DNA of 54,516 nt from Acidobacteriota bacterium (GCA_003154775.1 PMES01000036.1:23558-78073); one strand, 5' to 3'. Positions 6,402 to 16,085 are shown, counted from the stretch's first letter. A program made the numbers and translations. The notes: generated from the letters alone by a model not told the origin.

Positions 6402-8717
6402 ATGCGACGGAATGTTTTTGGTGTCGTTCTGTTCGCGGCATGCCTGCTCGCGTTGAGCCGCGCCGCGTGCTCTGAAGAGGTTCGCGGAGTTGTCACGGAT
6501 CCATCCGGAGCAGTCATTTCCGGCGCGGTGGTCCAGGTCCATGCTCCCGGGCGGATCATTGCCTCAGCCAAGACGGACGAAAAAGGCGCTTACCTCCTGC
6601 AAATCGAGCATCAGCAGGCCGCCGCCGCTGCCTTGCAGATCAGCGTCACCGCTCCCGGTTTTGCCGCCGCGAACTCGCCGCTCGATTTTTCCCGCTCCGC
6701 CCTCGTGGACTGGTCCGTCCGCCTGGAAATTGCCAATGCTTCCGAACAGATCCACGTCGAAGCCAAGAGCCGGCCCTTTCAAGACCAGTTGGACATGAGC
6801 GAAGTGCGCGAAAGCTCCGCAAAGGACGTTGGCGAAGCGCTCACCGCCGTGGATGGCATCTTTAAAATTCGCCAAGGCGGCATTGCCAACGACGTGGTGG
6901 TCCGCGGCTTCCAGCAAGACAACGTCAATTTCTTGATTGATGGCGCGCGCATCTACGGCGCATGCCCCGGCCATATGGACCCTCCAGCGCAGCAGGTGGA
7001 CTTCGCTGAAGTTGACCACGTGGAAATCGTAATGGGTGCCTTCGATCTCGACAGCGCAGGCAGCCTCGGCGCCGAACTCCAAGTTGTCACGAAGACGCCG
7101 CCGCTTGGGCTGCATTTCACTCCCAGCCTGAGTTTCGGCTCTTTCAACTTTTTCAATCCCAGCGCTACTGCTTCCTTGGGCAACTCGAAATTCCGCGTCC
7201 TTGCCGGATATTCCTACCGCGTTTCCGATCCCTACAAGGATGGCTCTGGCAAGTCTTTCCTCGCTTACGCGAACTACTCCTCCGCCGCGCTAAATCAGCC
7301 TGCCTTTGACATCAATACCGGCTGGTTCGATGCCGAATGGACTCCTTCCGGCGATCAGACGCTCTCGCTCTCTTACACCCGCCAGCAGAGTGGCTTGGTC
7401 CTCTATCCCTATCAAACCATGGATTCGGATTACGACCACGCCGACCGCGCCACGCTGAAGTACGAGATTCACAATCTCGCTTCCGTTGTGAGCGCCATCC
7501 GCTTCGAGGGCTATTTCACCCAGGTGATTCACTTTATGAGCGACCGCTACCGGACCTCCGCCGAAATGGCTATGGGTTCTCCGTGGATGATGGCTGCCGA
7601 GCCGCGTTCGCGCACTGCCGGCGGGCGAGCGGAATTCGACGTGGGCAAGGAACTGACCTTTGGCTTTGAGGGTTACCACCGCAATTGGAACATGATGGAC
7701 TTCATGAATATGAGCGGCATGATGTCGAGGAATCCTTCCTTGCCCAATGTGGACACCAACCTCGCGGGCGCCTTCGCCGATTACCACCACTCGTTCTCGG
7801 ACCGCTTCCGGCTCAGCAGTGGCCTGCGGTTTGACCACGCCGCGATGTCAACCGGTGTTCCGGGTCTCGACACCGATCTCTACTTCGCCTACCAGAACAC
7901 GCGCAGCACCAGCCACACCGACAACTACGGTTCCGGCAATCTCCGCCTCTCTTACGCGCTTCCCCGGGAGATTGAATTGTTCGCAGGAGCCGCCGTGACC
8001 GGGCGCGTCCCAGATGCGGAGGAGCGCTACTTGCTGGAGTCCTCCATGTCAGGGCCGGACATCGGCAATCCGAATCTGCCGGTGGTGCGCAACACGGAAG
8101 CCACCGCCGGCGCCATCTACCGCCATGGCTCCTCCTATTTCAAACCGACTCTGTTTTTCTCTAATCTCGACAACTACATCCTTGTGAACGATCAGCCGCT
8201 CCTGAATCCCATGATGGGCATGACGGGCATGAGCAGCAGTGTGCGTTCCTTCACCAATGTGGACGCCCATATTTATGGCGGCGAGGTCAGCTATGGCGTC
8301 AGCCTTCCCGCGGGTTTTTCGCTTCGCGGCGGGAGTTCGTATTCACGCGGGACGAACGCCCGGAAGCCTGAGGCTGGCGTCTTCAGCACGAATCTTCCCG
8401 AAATGCCACCGTTCCGGACCTGGGCCGCGCTGCGCTACACGCACCACTGGGGTTTTGCGGAAGTCGGCGGCACCGGCGTCGGGCGGCAGGGACTGGTGGA
8501 CACGGACCTGCACGAGACTCCCACGGCCGGCTATGGCTTGCTAAGCGTGAAGCTTGGCTTGCTCTGCCGGAAATGGACCGCCAGCATCGTCGTGGACAAT
8601 CTTCTCAATCGCTTCTATTACGAAAACCTGTCCTACTACCGCGACCCCTTCGCTTCCGGGGTGAAAATTCCCGAGCCGGGGCGCAACTTCTTTGCCCAAG
8701 TGAAATACGGATTTTGA
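6402..8717 (+). CDS. TonB-dependent outer-membrane copper receptor (OprC/NosA-like)
   Basis: An outer-membrane beta-barrel that imports its ligand using TonB energy. The 771-residue protein has a signal peptide (to about residue 23), a carboxypeptidase-regulatory-like domain (about 25-110), a plug (about 135-235) and a barrel ending in the usual terminal Phe (VKYGF). The plug holds GARIYGACPGHMDPP, matching the CxxxM copper site of OprC/NosA receptors as I know them (here Cys188 and Met192). Extracellular loops are rich in methionine, for example MMDFMNMSGMMS and NPMMGMTGM, which favours Cu(I). GAGGAG lies five bases before the ATG. The adjacent Cys/His-motif protein supports a copper role. 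Ferric siderophore uptake seems unlikely but is not excluded. Confidence 0.88.
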   Translation: MRRNVFGVVLFAACLLALSRAACSEEVRGVVTDPSGAVISGAVVQVHAPGRIIASAKTDEKGAYLLQIEHQQAAAAALQISVTAPGFAAANSPLDFSRSALVDWSVRLEIANASEQIHVEAKSRPFQDQLDMSEVRESSAKDVGEALTAVDGIFKIRQGGIANDVVVRGFQQDNVNFLIDGARIYGACPGHMDPPAQQVDFAEVDHVEIVMGAFDLDSAGSLGAELQVVTKTPPLGLHFTPSLSFGSFNFFNPSATASLGNSKFRVLAGYSYRVSDPYKDGSGKSFLAYANYSSAALNQPAFDINTGWFDAEWTPSGDQTLSLSYTRQQSGLVLYPYQTMDSDYDHADRATLKYEIHNLASVVSAIRFEGYFTQVIHFMSDRYRTSAEMAMGSPWMMAAEPRSRTAGGRAEFDVGKELTFGFEGYHRNWNMMDFMNMSGMMSRNPSLPNVDTNLAGAFADYHHSFSDRFRLSSGLRFDHAAMSTGVPGLDTDLYFAYQNTRSTSHTDNYGSGNLRLSYALPREIELFAGAAVTGRVPDAEERYLLESSMSGPDIGNPNLPVVRNTEATAGAIYRHGSSYFKPTLFFSNLDNYILVNDQPLLNPMMGMTGMSSSVRSFTNVDAHIYGGEVSYGVSLPAGFSLRGGSSYSRGTNARKPEAGVFSTNLPEMPPFRTWAALRYTHHWGFAEVGGTGVGRQGLVDTDLHETPTAGYGLLSVKLGLLCRKWTASIVVDNLLNRFYYENLSYYRDPFASGVKIPEPGRNFFAQVKYGF

Positions 8718-8835
8718 GAGAGATTCCGCAGGGCGACGCAAAAGAGGCGGCGCGAGTTAGGTCTGGGGCACCCGGCGCGGCGGAGAGAGATATCAGCGAC
8801 CAGCAATCAGGAGGCAAGAGAAGACATAACACAGA

Positions 8836-8870
8836 GGCGCCCCGACCGGGTCGGGGTAGACGCCGGACGC
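8836..8870. repeat. Dispersed intergenic repeat with CCCCGACC palindrome
   Basis: CCCCGACC-G-GGTCGGGG (8840-8856) followed by TAGACGCCGGACGC closely matches 18206-18246. Both copies sit between convergent genes, with TATCAG/AATCAG motifs just before them (8791-8810 here). The 8-bp stem with a one-base centre is more likely a repeat core than a terminator, since no T-run follows. Confidence 0.65.
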
Positions 8871-8880
8871 GGAGATTGCC

Positions 8881-10956
8881 CTAGCGCGCGGTAATCTGCG
8901 CCCAAAGCACGACCACGGAGCGAGGCCCGGCGCGATACACATAACCGGGAACGGAAGCGGCGGAGTGCCATGCGGAAATATCCTGGGGAGAATGAAGGGA
9001 GGTATCGATCCAGCGATGCCAGGGATGGTACTCACCGGAGTTGAGACGCGGGAGTTCAAAATCGAGGGGTTCCCAATAAGCATTGAAAATATTGAAGTAA
9101 TGGAGATTTTCCCTGGGCAAATCGAGGCTGAAGGCCAGCGAGTGCGAGTCCCGGCCCCAATCGGGCTGGTGAAGTTTGATGCCATGCCATTCTTTCTGCG
9201 CTTGATGGAGAAATTCGACCAAGGTCAGGCGCTGCATTTCCGGAGCGAGGTCTCGCAACAAGCGGCGGCCGATGAGAAGACGCAGGAAGCGCTGCACATC
9301 GTCATGTTTTTTCAGGAGCGACCAGTCGAACCAACCGATTTCGTTATCCTGGCAATAGGCGTTGTTATTTCCCTGCTGGGTACGCCTTACTTCATCGCCC
9401 ATCGAGACCATGGGCATTCCGATGGAGAGCAACGTGGCCGTAAAGAAATTCTTCACCTGGCGATTGCGCACCTTTTCGATTTCCGGATCGTCCGTGGGGC
9501 CTTCGATGCCGCAATTCCAGGCACGATTGTCGTCGGTGCCGTCGCGGTTCTGCTCGAGGTTGGCTTCATTGTGCTTCTTTTCATAGGTGACCAGATCGTT
9601 CAGCGTGAAGCCGTCGTGACAGGTGATGAAGTTGATGCTCTGCTCGGCTTCGCGCTGCTTGTGACCATAAAGGTCAGGACTGCCGATGTAGCGATCGGCA
9701 AAAGAACAGACGGAATCTTTTTCGGCGCGGAAGAAGTTGCGCATATCGTCGCGGAATTTGCCGTTCCACTCGCGCCAACTATCGCCCACGAAAGTGCCGA
9801 CTTGATAGAGGCCGGCGGCATCCCAGGCTTCGGCAATGAACTTGGTGCCAGAGAGAGTGGGATCGGAGTCAATGTCCCAGAGGACCGGGGGATTGGCGAG
9901 AACATTGCCGGAGGAATCGCGGGCCAGGATGGAAGCGAGATCGAAGCGAAAACCGTCAACGTGCATTTCCTGGACCCAGTAGCGCAGGCTGTCCACGATC
10001 ATGCGGCGTACAACGGGATTATCCGCATTGAGCACGTTTCCCGTGCCGCTGAAATCGGCGTAACGGGAAAGGTCTTGCTGGAGAACGTAGTAGGCGGCGT
10101 TATCAATGCCGCGGAAGCTCAGCGTCGGGCCCTTTTCGTTGTTTTCGCCGGTGTGGTTGAAGACGACGTCAAGAATGACCTCAATGCCGGCACGATGCAG
10201 GGCCTTGACCATGTCGCGGAATTCATCGATCGGCCCCAGCGGACTGCGGCGGGAACTGTAAGCGGGATGCGGCGAGAAGAAAGAGACCGGGGCATAGCCC
10301 CAATAGTTCACGAGACCCGGCGGGCAATCCTGCGCATCAAAGGCGAACACGGGAAGGAGTTCGACGGCAGTGATACCGAGATGCTGCAGGTAAGGGATTT
10401 TGTCGATGAGGCCGCGAAATGTGCCGTGAAGGTTTTCCGGGACGCCAGAATTCGGATGGCGCGTGAAGCCCTTCACGTGTAATTCATAAATGATGGTGCG
10501 CGTGGAAGGAGTCTGTAGCGTGGTGTCGCCCTCCCAATCGTAGGAGCGCGGGTCCACGACAACGCTCTTCATGGCCGAGGCGAAGTTCTCCCCTTTCGTG
10601 CTGGCGGCCTGGCGGGTGTAATTTTTCGGCGTGACAAGACCCTTGCCGTAGGGATCGAGAAGCGCCTTTTCCGGGTCGAAACGGAGACCATTGGCGGGAT
10701 CGAATGGCCCATAAACTCGATAGGCGTAGAGTTGCCCCGCGGTTATGCCAGGAACAAAGATGTGCCAATAGTAAGAGCTGCGATTCGTGATGGAATCGAA
10801 GGGAATGATGCGAGAGGGCCGCGCGTCGTCCTCGTGATCGAAAAAGAGCAGATCGACGCCGGTAGCCTCTCGCGAGTAAAGGCTGAAGTTTGTTCCTGAG
10901 GGGGAGAGCGTCGCGCCCAAGGGAGCGCTGCTGCCTTTCAAATCAGTGGGTGTCAT
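8881..10956 (-). CDS. glgX: Glycogen debranching enzyme GlgX (GH13)
   Basis: A cytoplasmic isoamylase-type enzyme that removes alpha-1,6 branches from glycogen or limit dextrins. The protein begins with a CBM48-like beta domain (PLGATLSPSGTNFSLYS), followed by the GH13 barrel. Catalytic residues are Asp339 in DGFRFDLAS, Glu376 in FIAEAWDAAG and Asp448 in FITCHDGFTLND. The 691-residue length fits the family. I chose the ATG at 10956, which places the family N-terminus correctly, although no clear ribosome site precedes it; a GTG at 11013 is possible. A 9-bp inverted repeat (10992-11025) lies just upstream. It follows the xylan operon on the same strand but 245 bases away, so it is probably separate. 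Confidence 0.95.
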   Translation of the reverse strand: MTPTDLKGSSAPLGATLSPSGTNFSLYSREATGVDLLFFDHEDDARPSRIIPFDSITNRSSYYWHIFVPGITAGQLYAYRVYGPFDPANGLRFDPEKALLDPYGKGLVTPKNYTRQAASTKGENFASAMKSVVVDPRSYDWEGDTTLQTPSTRTIIYELHVKGFTRHPNSGVPENLHGTFRGLIDKIPYLQHLGITAVELLPVFAFDAQDCPPGLVNYWGYAPVSFFSPHPAYSSRRSPLGPIDEFRDMVKALHRAGIEVILDVVFNHTGENNEKGPTLSFRGIDNAAYYVLQQDLSRYADFSGTGNVLNADNPVVRRMIVDSLRYWVQEMHVDGFRFDLASILARDSSGNVLANPPVLWDIDSDPTLSGTKFIAEAWDAAGLYQVGTFVGDSWREWNGKFRDDMRNFFRAEKDSVCSFADRYIGSPDLYGHKQREAEQSINFITCHDGFTLNDLVTYEKKHNEANLEQNRDGTDDNRAWNCGIEGPTDDPEIEKVRNRQVKNFFTATLLSIGMPMVSMGDEVRRTQQGNNNAYCQDNEIGWFDWSLLKKHDDVQRFLRLLIGRRLLRDLAPEMQRLTLVEFLHQAQKEWHGIKLHQPDWGRDSHSLAFSLDLPRENLHYFNIFNAYWEPLDFELPRLNSGEYHPWHRWIDTSLHSPQDISAWHSAASVPGYVYRAGPRSVVVLWAQITAR

Positions 10957-10991
10957 GAGCGGCCCGCGTGAACAGAATCCTGGAGTAACTG

Positions 10992-11025
10992 CTCTCGGCC
11001 TTCTGGCCGGCACAACGGCCGAGAG
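10992..11025. promoter_or_regulatory. 9-bp inverted repeat upstream of glgX
   Basis: CTCTCGGCC (10992-11000) and GGCCGAGAG (11017-11025) are perfectly complementary across a 16-base loop. The element begins 36 bases upstream of the glgX ATG. No T-run follows on the minus strand, so an operator or leader hairpin is as likely as a terminator for the preceding operon. Confidence 0.5.
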
Positions 11026-11086
11026 AAACCGATGTCATCATCGTAACTTAGCTTCGGTCATCGGCGGCCTTTTCTTTGTGCCACGG

Positions 11087-11141
11087 TATGTTAAGTTGAG
11101 ATCTTTCGGGGCGCAAACGGCGCGCCCCTCAAGATGACAGG
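11087..11141. repeat. Dispersed intergenic repeat, module 2
   Basis: The block TTGAGATCTTTCGGGGCGCA, AACGGCGCGCCCCTCAAGAT, GACAG matches 1274-1328 with few changes and has no coding features. It lies between the xylanase and glgX genes. Confidence 0.7.
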
Positions 11142-11200
11142 ATGCTGCGCTGTTTGAATAACATCCAAATTGCAGCTTGTGAGAAAGTCCGGTCAAATAT

Positions 11201-12367
11201 TCATTGCGGCGTCGCTGAGTGGGCGGCACGAATCACGGCATCGAACGCCGGCTTGGGCTGTCCGCTGCGATCGAACAGCAGCGGGTAGTTCGTTCTGCCC
11301 TTGACGGGCCAATTGTTGAGCCAGGAGTCTCCGTCGGTCACACCCCAGAACGTAACGCGCGCGACGCCGCCGCGGTGCTTGAGAAACACACCGAACAGGC
11401 CGGCGTAGCGCTGCGCCAGCGCCTGCTGCACCGCATCCGGCAAACCCTTGGCGTAAGGATTCAACTTGGGCTGCAGTTCGGCGGAGAGCGTGACGTCTGC
11501 GCCCATGTATTGAAAAGCGAGGGGCAACACGTCCACGTCGAGTTCGGTGATCATGACTTTTAGGCCGAGCTTGCCGAAGGCGGTGATGGCTGCATCCACC
11601 TGCTCGCTGGAAGGCGAATCCATGTGGTAATGCCCTTGAATCCCGACGCCGGTGATCGGGACACCCTGGGCCTGAAGTTTCCGCAGCAATTCGAGAGCGC
11701 CTTTGAGCTTGGCTTCGTTCTCCAGGTTGTAGTCGTTGTAATAGAGCTCGGCTTGGGGATCGGCTTCGTGGGCGAATTGGAACGCCTTGGCGATGTAATC
11801 CTCGCCGATGATTTTCAGCCAGGGCGTTTGGCGCAATGTTCCGTCTTCTTCGAGGGCTTCGTTAACGACGTCCCAGCCGTTGACGCGGCCTTGGTAGCGG
11901 CCCACAACGGTCTGGATGTGGTCGTGCAAGCGCTTCAGGAGGGTTTCACGGTCCGCAGGATTCCCTTTGTCGTCCTGAAAAACCCATGCGGGCGTTTGGT
12001 TGTGCCACAGCAGCGTGTGGCCAACGATGAACATGTGATTCTTCTCACCAAACGCAACGTAGCGATCGGGCAATTCAAAACTGAAAGTGCCCGGCTGGGG
12101 ATGAACGCGCTCCCACTTCAGGACGTTTTCCGGAGTGATGGCGTTGAATTGCGCTTTGACAAGCGCGGCGGTGCGCGCGTCTTGTTCCGTGAACTGGGCC
12201 GGGTTGAGCGCCGCACCAACGAGGAAGGAGCCCTTGAACGTGTCCTTGAGAGAGGGCGTCTGAGCGCCGGTGAGCACACCAGTGATTAGAAGAATGGCCA
12301 GGCACGAGAATCCTGCGAACGCCGTGCGAAGAGGCGGCTTTACGAAGCGGCAAGCAAAGGCCTTCAT
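11201..12367 (-). CDS. Secreted endo-1,4-beta-xylanase (GH10)
   Basis: An exported enzyme that cuts the beta-1,4-xylan backbone. Residues 1-35 form a signal peptide (LAILLITGVLTGAQ). The GH10 barrel follows with TPENVLKWE (78-86), HTLLWHNQTPAW (117-128), the acid/base Glu170 in WDVVNEAL and the nucleophile Glu275 in MITELDVD. WGVTDGDSW near the C-terminus is also typical. The 388-residue length fits a single-domain enzyme with no carbohydrate-binding module. The ATG overlaps the stop of the symporter gene as ATGA, so translation is probably coupled. Together with the symporter and GH3 genes it forms a xylan or xylo-oligosaccharide operon. Confidence 0.95.
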   Translation of the reverse strand: MKAFACRFVKPPLRTAFAGFSCLAILLITGVLTGAQTPSLKDTFKGSFLVGAALNPAQFTEQDARTAALVKAQFNAITPENVLKWERVHPQPGTFSFELPDRYVAFGEKNHMFIVGHTLLWHNQTPAWVFQDDKGNPADRETLLKRLHDHIQTVVGRYQGRVNGWDVVNEALEEDGTLRQTPWLKIIGEDYIAKAFQFAHEADPQAELYYNDYNLENEAKLKGALELLRKLQAQGVPITGVGIQGHYHMDSPSSEQVDAAITAFGKLGLKVMITELDVDVLPLAFQYMGADVTLSAELQPKLNPYAKGLPDAVQQALAQRYAGLFGVFLKHRGGVARVTFWGVTDGDSWLNNWPVKGRTNYPLLFDRSGQPKPAFDAVIRAAHSATPQ

Positions 12368-13725
12368 GATGCGTAGCCTTTCCGGCGCTCAATCAGTTCG
12401 TTGGCAATCGATTGGTTCTTCTCGCGCGTCAGCGGATAGAAGAATAGGCACACCGCGGCGGCGAAGAAGCAGAGGCTCGCGTAAAAACTCGCCGTCAGAA
12501 GAATGCCTGTCTGCGTCCGTGCGGTCTGAGTGGCAGCCCCGGACACCAGGCCATAGGCCGACAGCAGCCATCCAGCGATGGCGCCGCCGAGGGCCAAACC
12601 CGCCCACAGGGCGAACACCACGGCCGCGGTGACCGTGCCGCTGGCGCGGCGTCCGGTCTTCCATTCGCCGTAATCAGCAACGTCGCCCATCATCGCCCAT
12701 AGGATCGGGCCAGACAGTCCGAATGAGAACTGGCGAAGCACTTCCGTGGCGATGATGATGTAAGTGGCGTGCGGCGGGATCACATAAAGCGCCGCGTTGA
12801 AGACGCCCGTCAGGATCATGCTCGCGATGAAGAGCTGACGCTTGCCCACCCGGACAGACACGGCTGTTGAGCAGGCGACGCCCAGGAGTAACGAAGCGAG
12901 GCCGAAACCGTTGAACCAAGCGAAGAGGTTAACATTGCCTGCGACAAATCTGAAGTAGGGCAGCATGACATTGCCGCGCACCAGAATCGCCGTGAAGTAG
13001 AACAAGGTGACCAGAAACAGCGCGACCCAGGGCTTATTGCCGAAGAGGTCCGCGAGATCCTGGCCGAGCGAGGTCTTCTGCTGCGGATTGGGCTGGATGC
13101 GCTCTTTCGTCGCGAAGAAGGCGATGATGAAAAAAACCATGCTGAGGACCGACAGCAGCCCCATGGTGAACTGATAGCCGAGCGCGTCATTGCCTCTGCC
13201 GAAGAATTTGACCATGGGGATGGCGAGGCTCGCGATGATGAAGCCGGCGCTGTTGGCGGCGATCTGGCGATACGAGGAGATGCTGGTGCGCTCGTCGGGG
13301 TCCTCGGTCATGACCGCCGTCAGCGAAGCGTACGGCACGTTGTTGACTGTGTAGATCACGCGCAGAAGAATGTAAGTGGTCCAAGCATAGATGATCTTAG
13401 CGCCCAGGCTGAGGTGAGGAGTGGTGAAAGTCAGGACACTGATGACGCAAAATGGCACGGCTGTCCAGAGCAACCATGGCCGAAATTTGCCCCACCTTGT
13501 AGTGGTTCGATCTGCGATCATGCCCATCACGGGATTGAAACACGCGACGCCCAGCCCCACGACGAGGAAGAGGGTCCCTGCCTGGGCAGCGGTCAGGCCG
13601 AAGGTATGGGTATAGAAGTCCAGTTGCAGGGCCAGCATGGCCTGGAAAATGAAGTTTGCAGCCATGTCGCCCAGGCTGTAACCGACCTTTTCTTTGAAAG
13701 AGAGTCTTGCAGTAGCTTGAGTCAT
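12364..13725 (-). CDS. GPH-family sugar:cation symporter
   Basis: An inner-membrane transporter of the glycoside-pentoside-hexuronide:cation family within the major facilitator superfamily. It has about twelve hydrophobic segments over 453 residues. The start SFKEKVGYSLGDMAANFIFQ and the loop motif GMIADRTTTRWGKFRPW are family signatures; the Asp in the first helix region usually takes part in cation coupling. The ATG at 13725 is preceded by GAGG, 23 bases after the GH3 stop. The gene overlaps the xylanase ATG by four bases. Xylo-oligosaccharides are the likely substrate from the neighbours, but that is inference. A TTG at 13752 would add nine residues. Confidence 0.92.
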   Translation of the reverse strand: MTQATARLSFKEKVGYSLGDMAANFIFQAMLALQLDFYTHTFGLTAAQAGTLFLVVGLGVACFNPVMGMIADRTTTRWGKFRPWLLWTAVPFCVISVLTFTTPHLSLGAKIIYAWTTYILLRVIYTVNNVPYASLTAVMTEDPDERTSISSYRQIAANSAGFIIASLAIPMVKFFGRGNDALGYQFTMGLLSVLSMVFFIIAFFATKERIQPNPQQKTSLGQDLADLFGNKPWVALFLVTLFYFTAILVRGNVMLPYFRFVAGNVNLFAWFNGFGLASLLLGVACSTAVSVRVGKRQLFIASMILTGVFNAALYVIPPHATYIIIATEVLRQFSFGLSGPILWAMMGDVADYGEWKTGRRASGTVTAAVVFALWAGLALGGAIAGWLLSAYGLVSGAATQTARTQTGILLTASFYASLCFFAAAVCLFFYPLTREKNQSIANELIERRKGYAS

Positions 13726-13748
13726 GTGGGACCTCGCCTCTTGAGCGC

Positions 13749-16085
13749 TCAATCTTTGACCTGCAAAAGCACTTTCTGTAAATCGGTGTCGCGGGAGGAA
13801 TTGCCGACCAGGATGGCAAACTCGCCGGGTTCGACGACGTAGTTCATGTTCACGTCGTAAAACGCGAGAAGGTCCGGGGTGATGTCCAATTCGACGGTCT
13901 GTGTTTCGCCCGGGCGCAAGGAAACTTTCTTGAAACCCTTTAGTTCCTTGATCGGCCGCGTCACCGAGCTGACCAAATCGCGAATATACATCTGGACCAC
14001 TTCCGTTCCGTCACGCTGGCCTGTGTTGGTGACGTCGGCCAGGACGCGGGTGGATTCTTTGCGCCGGATGGCCTTCTTCGCCAGACGAACGTTCTGGATG
14101 GCAAACGTGGTGTAACTCAGCCCGTAGCCGAAAGCGTAGAGCGGCGACACATCGTCGAACAGATAGCCGCGGCGCGCGGAGGGTTTGTAATTGTAGAAAA
14201 CCGGCAAATGACCAGCCGAACGCGGGAAACTGATGGGCAGCTTTCCGCCGGGATTGCACTCGCCGAACAGGACGTCGGCCACAGCGCGGCCAGTTTCCTG
14301 GCCCAGGTACCAGCACTCGAAGATCGCCGGGATGTTCTGGCTAACATAATTAATCGAGAGTGGCCGGCCATTAAACAGGAAAACCACGATCGGTTTGCCC
14401 AGCGCGACCATGGCTTTGACGAGTTCTTCTTGCCGCCCGATCAGGTCGAGGCTCGTGCGGTCGCCCATGTGGTTCAATCCCCAGGCTTCGCGCGAGGTCT
14501 GTTCGTTGCCGCCGATGGCCAGGACGATCGCGTCCGCCCGCTTGGCGACCTCCACGGCTTCCGCGATCTGCCTGCGGTCTTCGTCAGGATTGCTGGGCAC
14601 GACTTCGTCCTGGTTCCAGTTGCCGCCGATGGTAATCTTGCAGCCTTCGCTGTAGAGCACTTTGGCGCGGCCGCCGACCTTGGCCTTAATGCCGTCGAAG
14701 ACGGTGACGTTGTGCTTGGGCACGCCGCTGTAGCCACCGAGCAGACTGCGATGGGCATTCGGGCCAATGACCGCAATCGTCTTGAGGCGGTTCAGGTCGA
14801 GCGGCACGGTATTGCCTTCGTTCCGGAGCAGGGTAATCGCTTCACGAGCCGCGCGGAGAGCGAGCTCGCGATTGGCCTCGGAACCCACCACGCGGCCGGC
14901 TTCGTCCGGGTTGACGTATGGATCGTCAAAGAGCCCCATCTCGAATTTCCAAAACAGCATGGGGGCAACAAGCTCATCGAGCTGGGATTCCTTGAGCACG
15001 CGCTTGCGGACGAGTTCGACGAGATGCAAATAGCAATCCGGATCAGGCAACTCGATATTGACGCCGGCCTGAACCGCCAGGGCGCACGATTCCTTCTTGT
15101 CCTTGGCCACGAAATGGCCGTGGGTATCGGGACGGTAACCCAATTCCCAAATCGCAAAGTAATCGGAGACGATGAAGCCTTTGAAGCCCCATTCCTTGCG
15201 GAGGACGTCCTGGAGAAGCCACTTATTCGCGTGCGACGGCACGCCGTCGAGCTCGTTGTAGGAAGCCATAACGCTGATGGCCCCGCCTTTTTTCAGCGCT
15301 TCTTTGAAGGTATAGAGGAAGGTCTCGCGAAGCACGCGCAGGGAGACGTTCGCCGGAGCGCAGTTCATGCCCGATTCCGGCTGGCCATGCCCAACAAGAT
15401 GCTTCAGGGTGGCAATCATGCGCTTTTTGTCGCGGAATTTGGCGTCACCTTGAAACCCGCGCACTGCCGCGATGCCCATCCGCGAGACGAGGTAGGGGTC
15501 TTCGCCGTAGGTCTCTTCGACGCGGCCCCAACGCGGCTCGCGTGCCACGTCAACCACCGGCGTGAGCGCCTGATGAGCCCCACGCGAGCGCGCTTCTTCG
15601 GCGGTCATGGTGAAGAGCGATTCAACCAATTCCGGATTGAACGTGCCGCCCAATGCGATGGGCTGTGGAAAACCGGTGCCGCCGGGCGCCGCGTGTCCAT
15701 GCAAACACTCCTCGTGAAAAAACACGGGAATTCCCAGGCGGCTGTTCTCGATGAAAAACTTCTGAATCGCATTGGTGAGCTCCGCCATGCCGCGCGCGTC
15801 CTTACCTTTTCCCGCATCGCTGGGGCGGCCCACCTGGCCAAGTCCGTGTCCTTTCTTGAAGGCCGTCTGGGCTTTCTGAAGGTCGAAATTGCCGTCGGCA
15901 TCCACCAGCGTCTGGGCCTTCCCCATCCAAATGCAGAGCATCTGCGCGGCTTTCTCTTCCAGCGTCATTCGGGATAAGAGATCTTTTACGCGTTTTGCGG
16001 AGGGTAAGCCGGGGTTTTTGTACGGCAACGTCGTCACTTTTCTATTCCCGCTCTTGTTGGCGGCAGTTCGCATTGTCTTTTTCAC
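13749..16085 (-). CDS. GH3 beta-glucosidase/beta-xylosidase
   Basis: A glycoside hydrolase family 3 enzyme of 778 residues that releases terminal glucose or xylose from oligosaccharides. The N-terminal barrel holds the nucleophile Asp308 in GFIVSDYFA and the substrate-binding KHLVGHG. The alpha/beta sandwich follows (AVIGPNAHRSLLGGYSG), then a fibronectin III-like C-terminal domain beginning near LADVTNTGQRDGTEVVQMYI. No signal peptide is seen, so it probably acts in the cytoplasm on sugars brought in by the symporter encoded next. The start is a GTG with AAGGAG eight bases before it. It is the first gene of the three-gene operon. Whether xylose or glucose is preferred cannot be read, but the GH10 partner favours xylosides. 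Confidence 0.94.
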   Translation of the reverse strand: MKKTMRTAANKSGNRKVTTLPYKNPGLPSAKRVKDLLSRMTLEEKAAQMLCIWMGKAQTLVDADGNFDLQKAQTAFKKGHGLGQVGRPSDAGKGKDARGMAELTNAIQKFFIENSRLGIPVFFHEECLHGHAAPGGTGFPQPIALGGTFNPELVESLFTMTAEEARSRGAHQALTPVVDVAREPRWGRVEETYGEDPYLVSRMGIAAVRGFQGDAKFRDKKRMIATLKHLVGHGQPESGMNCAPANVSLRVLRETFLYTFKEALKKGGAISVMASYNELDGVPSHANKWLLQDVLRKEWGFKGFIVSDYFAIWELGYRPDTHGHFVAKDKKESCALAVQAGVNIELPDPDCYLHLVELVRKRVLKESQLDELVAPMLFWKFEMGLFDDPYVNPDEAGRVVGSEANRELALRAAREAITLLRNEGNTVPLDLNRLKTIAVIGPNAHRSLLGGYSGVPKHNVTVFDGIKAKVGGRAKVLYSEGCKITIGGNWNQDEVVPSNPDEDRRQIAEAVEVAKRADAIVLAIGGNEQTSREAWGLNHMGDRTSLDLIGRQEELVKAMVALGKPIVVFLFNGRPLSINYVSQNIPAIFECWYLGQETGRAVADVLFGECNPGGKLPISFPRSAGHLPVFYNYKPSARRGYLFDDVSPLYAFGYGLSYTTFAIQNVRLAKKAIRRKESTRVLADVTNTGQRDGTEVVQMYIRDLVSSVTRPIKELKGFKKVSLRPGETQTVELDITPDLLAFYDVNMNYVVEPGEFAILVGNSSRDTDLQKVLLQVKD

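Noticed and set aside
8965-10482. A long plus-strand open frame opposite glgX
   Set aside because: The minus strand encodes all GlgX catalytic residues in order; the plus-strand frame has no recognisable feature.
14208-15977. A 589-codon plus-strand open frame opposite the GH3 gene
   Set aside because: It is antisense to a complete GH3 enzyme and has no family features of its own.
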